From positions 1,178,001-1,242,000 of the forward strand of contig CP114117.1 of NCBI GenBank assembly GCA_029959195.1: a DNA stretch of 64,000 bases. The letters run 5' to 3'. Both the position numbers and the translations under genes were made by a program. The notes under the pieces were generated by a model, which saw nothing but the letters and a program-made list of their open reading frames with translations, searched no databases and was not told the origin of the DNA. This DNA is from Dictyophora rubrovolvata (taxonomy: Eukaryota; Basidiomycota; Agaricomycetes; Phallales; Phallaceae). The first letter of the stretch is position 1. Every line of letters starts with the position of its first letter. Positions 1 through 15,917 of the stretch are shown in pieces.

Positions 1-511
1 GGGCGACAAGAGAAGAATCAGTAACTAATTCGAGTGAAGATATTCAAAAAGACACGATAGACACACCAAAGTTTTTTTTATACTTTTCATGGATGAGAAG
101 AGAAAAACACGACTATGCTGTCGGTATTAACGTCGAAGCTACAGCTATGAAAGTTAATGATGTTTGAGAGTTGGCGAGACAGGATAAACAACGACAATGC
201 ACAACCGCTAATGGTCGGGTTGGCGTGCGAGTCGAAGCTCGGCGTCTATCCTAGGCTTTTCGTACCCAGCCAAGCAGAAGTTTTTCGATAGCATACGATT
301 TAGGCTTGAAAAATGATGGGATGATCTTGGAGCCAGTTCAGATCAAAGCTGTTTCTGCATTTTAGATACTCCGTCAACTTGCAGCCAGGTTTGCTACACA
401 CTACTATCCTTACACTATCGCGCATGTTGTATTTTATGTAATCGTTTATGTAATCGCTCGATGTCACTCGTCATCTTGTCACACGTGGGTTTCTGATCTT
501 TCAAAGCCATT
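1..511. other. Gene-free left edge
   Basis: No open frame with convincing coding character or splice structure is visible on either strand. The right part is the promoter of the next gene. A perfect CACGTG E-box-like hexamer lies at 482-487, 24 bases before the start codon. The left part may belong to a gene outside the window. Confidence 0.5.
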
Positions 512-1993
512 ATGTCTGGTGCGTATGCTGTAACACTTCTCTACGTCGCGACTAACAGTAAATTCTGCAGCGGTCTATTCAGTATATACCTCGCCATTTC
601 ATCCTCCAATTCCAAACCATCTCCCCACGTTGATAGTTACGCCTCATGGTGTGTTGTTGTTCGCGTCTGATAAATCCAGACGAACTGATCCTTAAATACC
701 CCGCAGGAAGTCCTCAAAATATCCTCTACTCATATTTGCATACCAACTTTGTAGCTTTCTTTTTATTTATTGGTGTCCTCTTTCCAACCAAGTCGTCCGC
801 ATTCTAGAATACCGAGAACTATCTCCTGACCCCATCACCTCAGGGAGAGTTATGCGTAGCCAAGCTATTCCCTCCGAAACAACCGCTCAACAATAGCAAG
901 TCCACCACCGTTTCTGATCCAGGTCATGGTTCGGGTTCCTCTCACCGCGCCGTCCGCTGTGAGGCTTCGCGCAATTTAAAATGGACTATCAACAATACCG
1001 GGGTCATGTCTCCAATCTATAAACTTTCTCTTCCATCTCCAGATAATACTGATTTGCCTTTATTTCAAATTTCTAAACCAAATCCGAATGCAGCTTTTTG
1101 GAGTATGTTTTACTTTGCATATGCAGGTCATAATATACCACCAAAACGTATCGAGTTTGGCAAGATTCAGAAAAATCCTCCTGGTCCAGGTGGAGGAGGT
1201 ACCCGCATCTCTATTACCGGCAAAACCTCGGAAGAGAAGGCCGTCTGGCAGACCTTGGGTGAAGGCAATGAGGATTGTGTCGAATGGGTTGTATTATGTG
1301 CGGCATTGAACCTTCTTGAGTAATTTTCCATCTCGTTCATCATTCTCCGCAATATTTATAATTTTTAGTGACGAAATCCTCAAAGCTGCAGAAAAGAATC
1401 CTTCTGTCCTTGGTGTCTCTCAGCAATCCCGGCCTGGACCTGCCCAGCCTCAGGGTATATCGTTGCGTGATCCAGGACCAGCATCACCCCCTGGACCTGG
1501 ATCCGCTCATGGTTTACAACAACCCCACCAGCAACAGCAGCCTGTTACACAGCGTCCAATGCAACAACTTCCCCAAACCGGTGTCCCATTCCAACAGCGT
1601 TTTCCTCCTCCCGGACAAGGTCCAGTCCCACCCCCTGGGCCAATACCCCCCCAGTCTCATCCGCAGCAAATTAACCCAGTAGGAGGAGGCCCAAGGTATG
1701 CTCCCACCGGACTCCAATCTCCGATTGGCCCTGGTCAACCTCTTCCGGGTGTTAATAGTTCTCATCCCATCATCAACGGATTACCTCCTCAATCTTTTAA
1801 TCCTCCTCCACCTCAAGGTTTTAATGGTCAACCATCTCAGGGACCACCCTTACAGAACTTCGGCGGCCCCCCAGGCCAAGGCCCTTCGCATTTTGGGCCA
1901 GTTCCTAACGATCCGCAATTTACTGGGAACTTCGTGTCGCAAGGCCGTCCAGCTGGTAATTATCCGGGCCCTGTTCAGCCTCGGCGGTTTTAA
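512..1993 (+). CDS. Unknown protein with conserved N-terminal domain and Pro/Gln-rich tail
   Basis: Five exons (512-518, 571-648, 707-750, 808-1319, 1369-1993) give an intact frame of 421 residues. The start codon sits in a 7-base first exon; joining it to exon 2 yields MSAVYSVYTSPFHPP. Residues up to about 215 look globular, with stretches such as LKWTINNTG, PIYKLSLPSP and SITGKTSEEKAVW. The rest is low-complexity, rich in Pro, Gln and Gly (runs such as HQQQQP and PPPGQGPVPPP) and probably disordered. No catalytic motif, signal peptide or membrane segment is seen. I believe related proteins occur across basidiomycetes, but I cannot name a function. The splice sites are all GT-AG, and the frame through the four introns supports the model. 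The stop is TAA at 1991-1993. Confidence 0.8.
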
Positions 1994-2210
1994 TTATGAG
2001 GCTTGTTCTATAATCGTTTACTTGTTTCTGGCCACTATCACTTTGAAATTTGCTTGCTTCTTTCTCTGTTGTTTTTTATAGTCAAATTTTTACATACAGT
2101 TTTCCTGTTGATACCCATTTTACATAATGAATTATATCGATCAGTGGAGTTAGGCATATACATGACTACGTTGTTGCGAGTCATCTAGCCAGGGCTGTAT
2201 CAAACGGGGT

Positions 2211-4324
2211 TTAGGATTTAATCAGTTGTTCCAATATGTCCATTGAAACGGCTGAATTCAGTTGTAATAGTGCATACTGTACGTTATAAGACATTGACTT
2301 ACATTTAGGGCGTTCCAAAGGAAGAGCAAGTGCTGCGACAAGAATCAATGTCATGAAAAGCCTTGAGCTTTGTGGAGTCCACGCACCTCGATCCCAGATG
2401 TATTGGGTCAAAGCCCCGATGGCTGTAACTTGGTTAGAGCTGGCTGCTATAAAATAATACCTCTTTACCTCTAGACACTCCGAATATCACAGTATAGTAC
2501 TACGTTACATATAGGCACATGAGACTTTGATTACCAGCTGTGATTACTTACCTTGAATTCATTTAATCCATAGTGGTAAAGGAGGCATCCAGAAGTTGCG
2601 TCAACGTTTGGATATGGATTTTTAGTCTTTTAAGATCAGTCAGGCACCTCCTAGAAGATGAACCAAAACTAACGCACTTTTCCGTGTTCTATCAAAACGC
2701 CAGGGGCAACCTCGTATGTCTTGATTATGTTCCAAAATCACATTCAATTATTTATATATATTGATAACTCTCACCCTTTTTACTAATTGGATTATGGGGC
2801 TAGATGCAAGTGCGGGATCTGCATCGACGAATTCCTGTAGCGCGATAAACCGGGGGTCTGCCCTTCGCAGAACACCATGCCCATAACTGTAAATGTTGCA
2901 GTGCTGCGTTGTGCAGGGATATTAGATCACATACCCGGGAATAACCTGACCAGATTTCAAAGTCTTCCATATGTAGTTCTTAATCTGCCCATGTGTCCCA
3001 TCGACACCAATCTCATCCTGCATTGCCAGCATCCAACGCAGAACTTCTTGATTAGCAAGTCTAAGTTGGTCTCTCGAATTTACTCAACCTCGTTGACAAC
3101 CAAATATCTTACCCATGTAAAGGCCCGGCTAAGCCTTGTAGGGCAGCGGAGTAGCTGAGGAATGGATCGCTCAGCGCAGATCCTACGAGGTGTGCAGTAT
3201 GCGCAGACACGTTTCCACCTTCGTGATCCCCATGGAGCGCAATGTACAACCTTAGATACTCAGTCAAGCTATGGTTATCACCATAACCTAGAAGGTTAAC
3301 ATAATTCCCTAAAGACACAACATTCAAATGATTTTCGTTGCAATTGTACCGAAGTTAAAGAGGCCATACCGACTAGATCTGTGTCCTTGTCAATAACGGA
3401 CGATAAATTGCCGTTGCGATAGACATTCGAATAAATCCTGGCTGCTAAAACCGGTAGCTTGGCGAGAAGATCTAAAGAGTCTTCAAAAGCATGGATCCAA
3501 TATTCCGTTTTCGGTATTCCCCGCTCGTAGGCAGTGGCAAACTTGCTGTCGTGATTAAGTGCAGCGACACCAATGGATAATTGGGTCATCGGATGTAGTG
3601 ACTTTGGCAACCTATCGACGTAAACATGTCATGAAGGGCACAAATATGGCAAGGTAGCTTACGAATCAATTATAATCTTGGCATATTGGGGTAATTCTCC
3701 TCGTTGCGCGAGTTCTCGAGACAAATCTCGTGTCTGCTCTACCGTCGGAACATTTCCAGTAAGCAACAACCAAAACATGGATTCTAGGATCATTTCCTTC
3801 CCGCTTTTGGCGGCCGGTAGAACTTTTTTACAGTCTGAAATGGAAAGGCCATGGAAACGTATACCCTATGATTCCAGTCATTTCAAACTAGAACAGGAGT
3901 TTGATCAGCCGATTACCTCATTCGGGTCGAGTACGGACGCTTCCCAAAGCATAGCTTTGAGACCGCGCATTCCCCCGATAACATTTTCCACCTGTACAGC
4001 AATGGTTATGTCCTAGTGCTCCGACTTGTATGACCCGGACATTGGTTACCTTGATTTCGCCAATAATCTTTTGTGAATGCTCAGATTTCTACGAATTTTT
4101 TTAGTTTATGATAATCATGCACGACCACGTCGTTTGAATTTCAAGCTTACCAGCCTTTGAAGGCGGGCCTGTTTTGCGGGGACAATTTCCTTCAGAGTCT
4201 CTTTGAGACTCTGTTATATATTAGTCTGAATCTTTTTGGACACACAACTAGCATCACATACCAAATTGTGACTAAATCTGACATTTCTTTGCTTAAAAAG
4301 GGTTCGATGCAGTGAGGATATCAT
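2211..4324 (-). CDS. Citrate synthase, mitochondrial
   Basis: Condenses oxaloacetate and acetyl-CoA, the entry step of the citric acid cycle. Fifteen exons (4262-4324, 4151-4210, 4050-4079, 3917-4012, 3663-3865, 3370-3611, 3113-3308, 2935-3060, 2775-2886, 2678-2710, 2552-2626, 2469-2499, 2387-2422, 2303-2332, 2211-2251) give 457 residues, the usual family length. The chosen start adds a basic, Ser/Arg-rich leader ([19 protein letters not shown]) typical of mitochondrial import. A downstream ATG would lose the leader and the frame. Family signatures are present: [24 protein letters not shown] near residue 257, the active-site histidine in GYGHGVLRR (His342) and the catalytic aspartate in NVDATSG (Asp396). 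No peroxisomal SKL-type end is present (it ends IKS). It is divergent from Sec66 across 118 bp. Whether this is the only citrate synthase or a paralogue cannot be told here. Confidence 0.95.
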
Positions 4325-4442
4325 AGGTCGTATACTTGATATTATGTAAACGTGGCACTTGTCGGCTCATCCAGGGCTCATCCGAAATTCTAATCACCAC
4401 GTCTCTATTCTTTATACTTATCATCTAGGAAAAAAAAATAAT
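4325..4442. promoter_or_regulatory. Shared divergent promoter, citrate synthase / SEC66
   Basis: Only 118 bp separate the two start codons, so both 5' leaders and core promoters must lie here or overlap the coding regions. No obvious TATA box or known site was recognised. Confidence 0.55.
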
Positions 4443-5273
4443 ATGACATCGTTACTGGTGCCTGTTCTATACGTTTGCAGTTTAGTAGGAGCTTTGTACG
4501 TAGTCAATCGAATCTACCGGAGAAATCAGGCGGGTAAGTTGAGCACTTCCTCTCGATCTTGACAGAAAACGACTCAGTTTTGCACACACAGCTCGCCTTC
4601 AAAAGGATCCTTGGTGGCCCACACATCCTGAACGAGACTTATATATCACTTTGCTGCAACAAACAGACCCTGCAGCTCCAGAATACCTTTTAAAAGCGGC
4701 ACTCATACAACGTGCAATCACTGACGTCAAACGTCTCCAGTCCACTCGGGAAGGTAAACAAGCGGCAGCGACGCTAGTTCAGAAGGGGAGTTTAGGAGAT
4801 GATCTCCTAACACGATTGGCGACGGCGGAAAAAGAGCTTCAAGCTGAATTACTTGAGGTTGTTGCCGAGGCTAATTCTTTTAAACAAGGATGGGGACAAT
4901 ACATTTTCGCAAACGCGAGTGAGATGATTGCTAATGAAAAAACAAAAGAATCGTTCGAGTCTCTTTCTAAGGTACAATCGGAATTAGGTATGATTTTATG
5001 TTTGTATAACCGTCAGTAGGTTTCTTTTCGTAACCCTCCTCGACAGCAAACAAGTATAACCGAAGGAAGAAATTTCGGGCTGTTGAGAGCGATCACCTCA
5101 ATGTAGATACGGAAACCAATCCTGATCTTCGCCCATCTACACCGGCTACAGACGTAGAAGATGTCAGTACAGCCCAAACTCCAGTAAGTGTTTAATTCAA
5201 AGAAAACTTTACAGCCTAATGATGTCCTTCACCCAAGAATGCAAAGAAGAAGCGGAGTAAAAAGCGGAAATAG
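4443..5273 (+). CDS. SEC66: Sec66/Sec71-type subunit of the ER translocation (Sec62/63) complex
   Basis: Member of the fungal Sec66 family, which helps post-translational import of proteins into the endoplasmic reticulum. Four exons (4443-4533, 4592-4987, 5047-5183, 5238-5273) give 219 residues, the usual family size. A hydrophobic N-terminal segment (residues about 4-22, LLVPVLYVCSLVGALYVV) is the expected membrane anchor, followed by a basic stretch. The family pattern around residues 34-60 is clear (DPWWPTHPERDLY, LLQQTDPAAPEYLLKAAL), then a helical domain including EANSFKQGWGQYIF. The tail is lysine-rich (NAKKKRSKKRK). It faces citrate synthase across a very short intergenic region. Confidence 0.9.
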
Positions 5274-5457
5274 ACATCGATACTGGCCACTGGTGCTATG
5301 CTCAATACATAGTCTTTGCTATAATGTATCTCGAGTTTATATGAGCTATTATTCATGCATTAAAGTCGGGTAAATAGTACATATGGTTCTTTACGTAGAT
5401 CAGAAACAAGTAAGAAAATCAATGCAAAGAAATCAGGTTCTTTAAGCACTTGATGTT

Positions 5458-9703
<4,246 letters not shown>

Positions 9704-11470
9704 AGGTTTAAGATACTACTTGAAAAATAAGCTGTCAAAGTTTGATAGAATCGCACAATAGAGAGTCTTACTTAGAAATTGTTGAAAGCAGTCCTGATTG
9801 AGCTGCGGGATGGATTGATAATATAATTGATTGTGGGAGGGACAGCGGGAGGAGATTTATGCTTGAAAAGCAACGAAAAATAAACAACCTGCGGAGAACA
9901 CTGCAAGTGACGACTGGGAGTTCAGAATTGAAAAGCGGTAACTGGTGCTGACGAAACGAAGCTCAGAGAACAGTTACTAAGCGAGTTTAAGCGCTTGGAT
10001 TACATATTTCCTTTGCTGCCACTGGCAGTGGTGCTTTCAGTTTACCAACATTAAGAAAGTTTCTCAATGTCGATAAATGTTTGACAATTAACATATTCGC
10101 GTTCAACAACACGGCTTTGAATAAAGCCACTTCGCAGTTCCCTCGAGGCCACTAAAATAGTACGACGCAATTCTGGGAAAATAGTAGTATAGTACATTCA
10201 ATACTAACTTTAACCAACCCGACTCCAAGAAGCTTGCTATATACGACACGCTATGCTTGAATAGGTCAGACGCAATAAGGCGGGTTGATCAAGTACAGTT
10301 ACATAACAACTGCGCTTTCTCGAACAGACTGCCTTAATGAATTGGCTATCTAGACAAATAATATCACAGCCTGTAAAATGTGTGGAGCTCTCAGTTGCCC
10401 TCGATCACATTAACAAGCCTCGTTGGACTAGCGCGTGTGCATACTGAAGTTGAACGATCAGACATTCCATTAAAAGAAATCTCATCTGACAGCATTTTTA
10501 TTGATGCTTTCCTATTTCAATTGCAATGTATGTACTACGTGTCCCCATGTTCTCCGCGCCGTGAATAAAATACGAAAGATACGTAAACTAAGGATGCCTC
10601 ATTGACGTGGTGAAGAATTCCGATGGCCTGGGGTCGAGAGTTCTCCACGTCCAAGGCAAAGCGTGTTTTGAGGTCGAGTTCGCTCGGGTCGAACAAGGGA
10701 TAACCGAGAAAGTTTGGATATACATGTACCCTTGCGACCGGCATCATCTAGTAGCGTTAGACGAAATGAACCTCTAAACGTGGTCATTTGCAAGTCGCGA
10801 AGATTTGTAGCTCATAAGTGAATCACGAACAAACTCTGGAAGTCGCTTGTCTTCAGCTTGTGTACGATTATACTGACAGCCATACATATCTTCACGATCT
10901 ACATCCAAACATTCACCCAGATAGTAAAATATTCTAATATTCTAAGACCGAACACGGCGGATGCCGGCTAAGTTGTTGAAGACGGCCGAACACGCGTCGT
11001 GCACGTGCATCAAGAAAATGTCTCTGAAGTCTGGAATGAAGAATATTGAGATTGAAAAAAGTATGACAAACTGTGATTTGGGGCTATTTCAAAGAAGGCG
11101 TTCAGTCGTTGAATATTAGATACATGAGGCCCTGAGGGGTGTCGTTTGAAAAGCAGGGGAGGTGTGTACGTAATCAGAGCGTCATGCCGCGGAAGCAAAA
11201 TTAAGAGAACGCAGATACACATGGAGGACGTCTGGCGAGGCATTGTTAGCTTGCTTTCTTCTTGCACGCACCACCAAATAACTAAACCTTTCAACTTTCT
11301 CTCAATCTTGACACATACCCTGCATCCAGGTCACTCCTGCTTTGTCTTTGTATCATCACCGTCATCTCTCGCAGTGTAATAATCATATATCTTCAGCAAG
11401 ATTGTTGTATATCCAGGCTTTTCTCCCCTTCTTTGCCTCGGCTCGACTTGAATAAGTCGGCCACCCTCCG
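9704..11470. other. 1.77-kb region without a supported gene
   Basis: This is the longest gap in the window. It separates the divergent Ubp15-type gene and the large disordered protein. Only short, non-conserved reading frames were seen. One on the minus strand (10535-10747) has protein-like composition but no splice partners. A 9-base motif CCGAACACG occurs twice at 10948-10956 and 10986-10994; the second copy overlaps an ACGCGT and is followed by GTGCACGTGC. The right end carries pyrimidine-rich leader-like sequence before 11471. It probably holds promoters and long 5' leaders, or a relic or noncoding gene. Confidence 0.45.
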
Positions 11471-14400
11471 ATGAATAAGTCTCGTCAAAAGACGACCACA
11501 GAGACTTACACAGCTCATTACAATCTCTCACGTACAGCTGAAGGTTTGGGCTAGGACCTCCTTCGAGTTTCTTTCCCCAGTAACCTCCTGATAGCTTATC
11601 TCTCTTTTTCTAGGTCCTTCTTTAAAAGGCCCATTCAAAACATGGAACCCCCAGCCACACAATCTTGTCTCAGAATCCGAAACCGAGACTGTTACGAAAC
11701 GCCATGCTTCACATGCTCGCACTCCTCAGAACGTACCCTCAACCCACCCGGCCGCCCCAAACTTCAATTATGCCAACCACTCATTGATGTCCAACTCCCG
11801 CACAGCATCCTCTTTTTTGCCTCATCAGCGTATGGCCTCTCCAGCTTTGCATCGTTCCGACCATTCCGTACCCTATGGATATCCATTGGAACCTCCCCAA
11901 ACCCAACAAGTTCGACAGAAGCAGAATTCTTCCATGTTGAACTTCATTCGATCGCATTCAAATGAGATCAAAACGGAGAGCACGTCCTCACGTCGTGGTG
12001 ACGATCTTCACAGAGCAGCCGTCACTAGCTCGAAACAATTCCAGACTTCCTCGAATGCCAACCAGGCTGCCCGAGTTCCGGCTCCACCAGTCTCGTATTC
12101 TTCGCCTAGCTCTACTGAAACCAGTCCTCGTAACTCAACAGACGGACATCAACCACCATCTAATAATGTTTCAGACGGTGAATTCCACCGGCATCATCAT
12201 CCCACAGGCTCCAAGTTGAATGCGGATTATCCAACGCGCAGAGCCGACCCAACTTCATCATCACAGCGGATGGCCGACAAAAAGGCAAAAGACCGTCAGG
12301 ATATGGTTGCCAAAGTTACTGAGGCCCTATCCCCTTCTTCCCGCCCTAGGGTACCAGAGAATATTAGCTTGGGACAACTTTCGCTGCTAAGAGGAGACGA
12401 TTCTAACACTTTCAAAAGGATTGCACCTACGGAAAGGACATTAGAGGTACTGTTATACACGCAAAAGAATATATGCCCTCTTTCGTATGATACTTTTTAG
12501 AGCCAATATTCCCGGCCCCAGGTTTATCCGGTCCAACCCCTGCCTTCTCAGTCCCAGCAACGGCTACATTCGCAAGATCCTGATCCTGGTACCAACAGAG
12601 AGTCTGGGTTCAAAAACAACAACAGACAGCAAATAATCAATACAATGCCTCGCGTTGCGGTCGATCTCTCCACGCGCTCCCAGCCAACACCAGTGCCTAT
12701 TGCACCTCAATCCAAACCTCCTCCTTTGTCTAAGACAACCCTTCCTCCGCCGCCAGCGAAAACCCCCGTGAACTCGAGGACTCAGTTCCTGGCTCATTTA
12801 CTGCCGAAGAAAAATCAGTCTTCTTCCTCACGGACGGCTGCCAACCCTTGGCCTTTCAATCAAGCCTCTGCGACGGACCGAGGGACATCCAAGCAGGTTC
12901 GTCACATTTTATCAATGGTTTTATCAGGACTCAATTATCTTCAGCCTTTGAAAGAACCGCCGACGCGGTCGAGTCGAACGCCAACGATTTCAAACTCGGC
13001 GAATACTCAGTCCGTAACTCCTAATCTTAATGTCACAAACCCCGTTCCTGTATATTCTCGGGAACCCTCGCAGTCTAACAAAGCTGTTTTTCGGAACACC
13101 GGCCCTCCAGTCCCACCTAAACAAACTGCGAGTAATGCAGCAGCAGACAGGTTATTCACAGAGGGAATTACTACCCGTGATTTGCCCCTATCTGTTTCAA
13201 AATCAACTATTTCGCGAGTCACCGGAAGTAATGGCGCAGGAGATCAACCAGGGTTTCCACTACCTACCCCCATACCCGCTCCTCCCTCTTCATCTCTATG
13301 GTCCTCTACTCAATCTGTATATCCGTCCAAATCAAAAACCGACCCAAATCATCCTCAATCACAACCAGAACAAAATCCGCATATGCTCCCCGATGCCGAC
13401 CTTCAGATAAAATCCCCTATCGTTGCTCGACAGCTATCCGTCAAGTCACCTTCAAAGCCTACACCGTCAAGTGCATTGCCTATACCTGCTATAGACTCAA
13501 TCCAAGTCACATACCCCGCGACATTCATCGAACAGACGACGGCGCGTCTATTAACTACCCCTAAATCACCGGAGCCCTCTGCGGATTTGTCTTTGTCATT
13601 GATTCCCGTAGAGACGACAGTTGACCATAAACTTCATGAGCGATTCCCCATTCAAGAATACCAGGCTTTACCTGGGTCCGAATTATCACCACTTTTCGAT
13701 GACAGGGATAGGCTGGCATTGGTTCGACCAAGGGTACCTAACCCTTATAATCCTCCGACTGTCTTTATAAAGGAGACGGCGTCAGTTCCCGATAAGGATC
13801 CTTCGCCGGATGCTATGAGCCACAAATTGCCCTCAGCTCGTAGTACTCCAGCTAGCGAAAGCCAGTCGCACAGTGGTAAATCCACCCCTACGGAAGCGAA
13901 CCGGACGAACGCACCCGTTCATATTCAATGGATCCCACCGCCAGAAAGTGAAACATCAAGTTTATCCAGCGTGGAAGAAGATGATATCGTCTTACCCAAA
14001 TTCACTAATGCTATCTCTCAAGCATCGGCTGCCGCAGGAGTATGGACAGCCCCGCAGAAAGTTGTTCTACGCACTGGGGAGATGTCTTACGCGTCCCAGG
14101 CACATAACATTTACGTAGCCCCTCAGAAAACTTCCCGCAGTAACCCACCCACACCGTCTGAGCCTGCTACTCTGGACGCCGTGGGTTCCAAGAACATTGA
14201 AGCTTTTGGTGGTTCCGCGGACGTTCCGGCTCAGGCTGTTACTAACGTGGAACGTCCTGTCGCAGGTGCTTGGACAATAAAAACGGTCGTGAACAATAGC
14301 AGTGCGGCGTCAACTGCGCTAGAAATTGTTTCTAGACCTTCGGCTAAGGCTTTCGAGAACACGGTACCGTCCTCGAAGTCACAAGAGGTGGCTCGATTAA

Positions 14401-15636
14401 ATGGTTCTGCAGTCGGAATGACACCTGGTACCTGGAATACGAGATATATCAATAAATCTGCGACAATTTTCGAATCAGAGAGAACCAACGAGTCACTCTT
14501 AGGAAATGCAGTAACAGCGAGTGGGCAGACGATGAGTTCGACAATGCGTCAAGCCCTCAATGGGAGTGCCACTGTCGGGGCTTGGACTACGAAAACGACC
14601 CAGCCGGATCACCAGCTCTCGCAGCACTCTAATGCGAATACTACACCCAAGCAAACCTCTCGTGATACCACTCCTCCTTCAACCACACCTAAGTATCAAG
14701 CGAACCCGGCAGCCGGTAGTGGCACAAGTACACCGTCGAGTTCACAAAGTGCGGACCATTCCAATGTGGGTTCGGGAACTTCGCAAGTCGCCCGGGTTCC
14801 TATATCAGGTCATCCGTCCACTCCAGCTCCCAATCGGCCCACTCTCAGACAAACTCCACCGCCATTGTCAATTTCATCGACGACGCCAGACACTGATAGT
14901 TTATTAACTCCGTCCTCCCTCAATAGTCCCAGGTCGACTTTATTGATCACACAACCGCCACCTCCCCCTGTACCTGTTACAATCTACCCACCTCAAGCGC
15001 CCATCGATAAAGAGAAAAGCAGCAAAAGTCGTATTTTGGACTTCTTCCGTCATAGTAAACCTGCCACCACCAATATTTCATATGATGTTTGGGTACCTCC
15101 AAGAGAGATTTCGAAGGAGAAAGACAGAACACGTGAAGAAAGGAGGAAAGAACTTCCTACTATAACCTCGCAAGCAAAGGTCACTACCACTACCACTAAC
15201 ACTATCGTACCTACCCAGCCCCAGGCGTCTTCGAGGCCCAAAAGTCCTAAACTATTTTCTCCTCTTAAACTATTCTCCAAAAGAAACAGGACAATGTCTA
15301 CTGCCTCCATTGATGCCCTAGACGGAACTGTAAGTGTAGCTACTCAGTTATAACAAAGCCAGCTAATTTTTACCTCCAAAGACGACTACCGTGATGAATT
15401 CTCCCTCCTCCTCCGCTCCTGATATTGTCGGGACCCCTTATTCACCTCCTGTCAGGGATGCTCTTCTCGCAGCGCAAGAGTGGCGAGATAACGCAGCTAA
15501 TCAGTTCACGAGGAATAAAAGACCTCATCGTCCTGGTGTGACGTTCGATTGCGCAGAAGACATCGCGCCCATTCATATGGTTCCGTCGCGCTACAAGTTA
15601 TCTCGTTCTTATCTTACCGAAGAAGACGACATCTGA
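11471..15636 (+). CDS. Large disordered Ser/Thr/Pro-rich protein with Trp-centred repeats
   Basis: Four exons (11471-11531, 11614-12446, 12501-15329, 15382-15636) give an intact frame of 1,325 residues. The first exon was inferred from a GT-AG intron that restores the frame; the start is likely but not certain. Most of the protein is low complexity, rich in Ser, Thr, Pro and Gln, with poly-Pro runs that could bind SH3 or WW domains. Four short motifs of the form G-x-W-[TN]-x lie near residues 811-991 (see repeat entry). The C-terminal 230 residues look more conserved, with DFFRHSKPA, YDVWVPPREIS, SPKLFSPLKLFSKRNR and a final acidic end. No enzyme domain, signal peptide or membrane segment is seen. 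Function unknown; the composition suggests a scaffold or signalling adaptor, which is only inference. Confidence 0.8.
14025..14610 (+). repeat. Four degenerate G-x-W-[TN] motifs in the disordered protein
   Basis: Tryptophan codons at 14043, 14271, 14433 and 14583 each sit in a similar context: AGVWTAPQKV, AGAWTIKTVV, PGTWNTRYIN and VGAWTTKTTQ. The spacings are 76, 54 and 50 residues. Tryptophan is otherwise very rare in this protein, so the pattern is unlikely to be compositional. A fifth Trp in DVWVPPREIS lies about 170 residues further on. The sequence between the copies is unrelated, so these look like short linear motifs, not a folded tandem repeat. Confidence 0.65.
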
Positions 15637-15901
15637 TTTTTTCCTTTCGCATTAACCTGGACCATAAGTATGAGCTTTGAAACGAACACATACCTATTTA
15701 GATCCTTACTACATACATGCATAACTCGCACTATTCATGTCATCACTTAACGCAATGTATCTATAGTAGCTAGCATTTACGTTTCATCTACTAGCTTTTC
15801 TTTTATGATTTTTTTATATACAAGCTACTCAAAACTACTCTATCTACCGATCATTGAAATTAGTGACTGGATGTGACGGGTCGCGTTTACTTTGTCGTTA
15901 A

Positions 15902-15907
15902 ACGCGT
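15902..15907. promoter_or_regulatory. ACGCGT (MCB-like) box upstream of primase large subunit
   Basis: Perfect palindromic ACGCGT ending 11 bases before the primase start codon. In yeasts this hexamer is the binding site of MBF (Mbp1/Swi6), which drives G1/S genes. Its closeness to the ATG means it may lie in the 5' leader. Confidence 0.5.
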
Positions 15908-15917
15908 CTCATACAGA

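Noticed and set aside
10535-10793. Short minus-strand frames in the 1.77-kb gap
   Set aside because: No start context, splice partners or recognisable domain; too short to support a gene.
12898-12927. Possible 30-base intron in the disordered protein
   Set aside because: GT and AG fit, but it is far below normal intron size and the frame is open without it.
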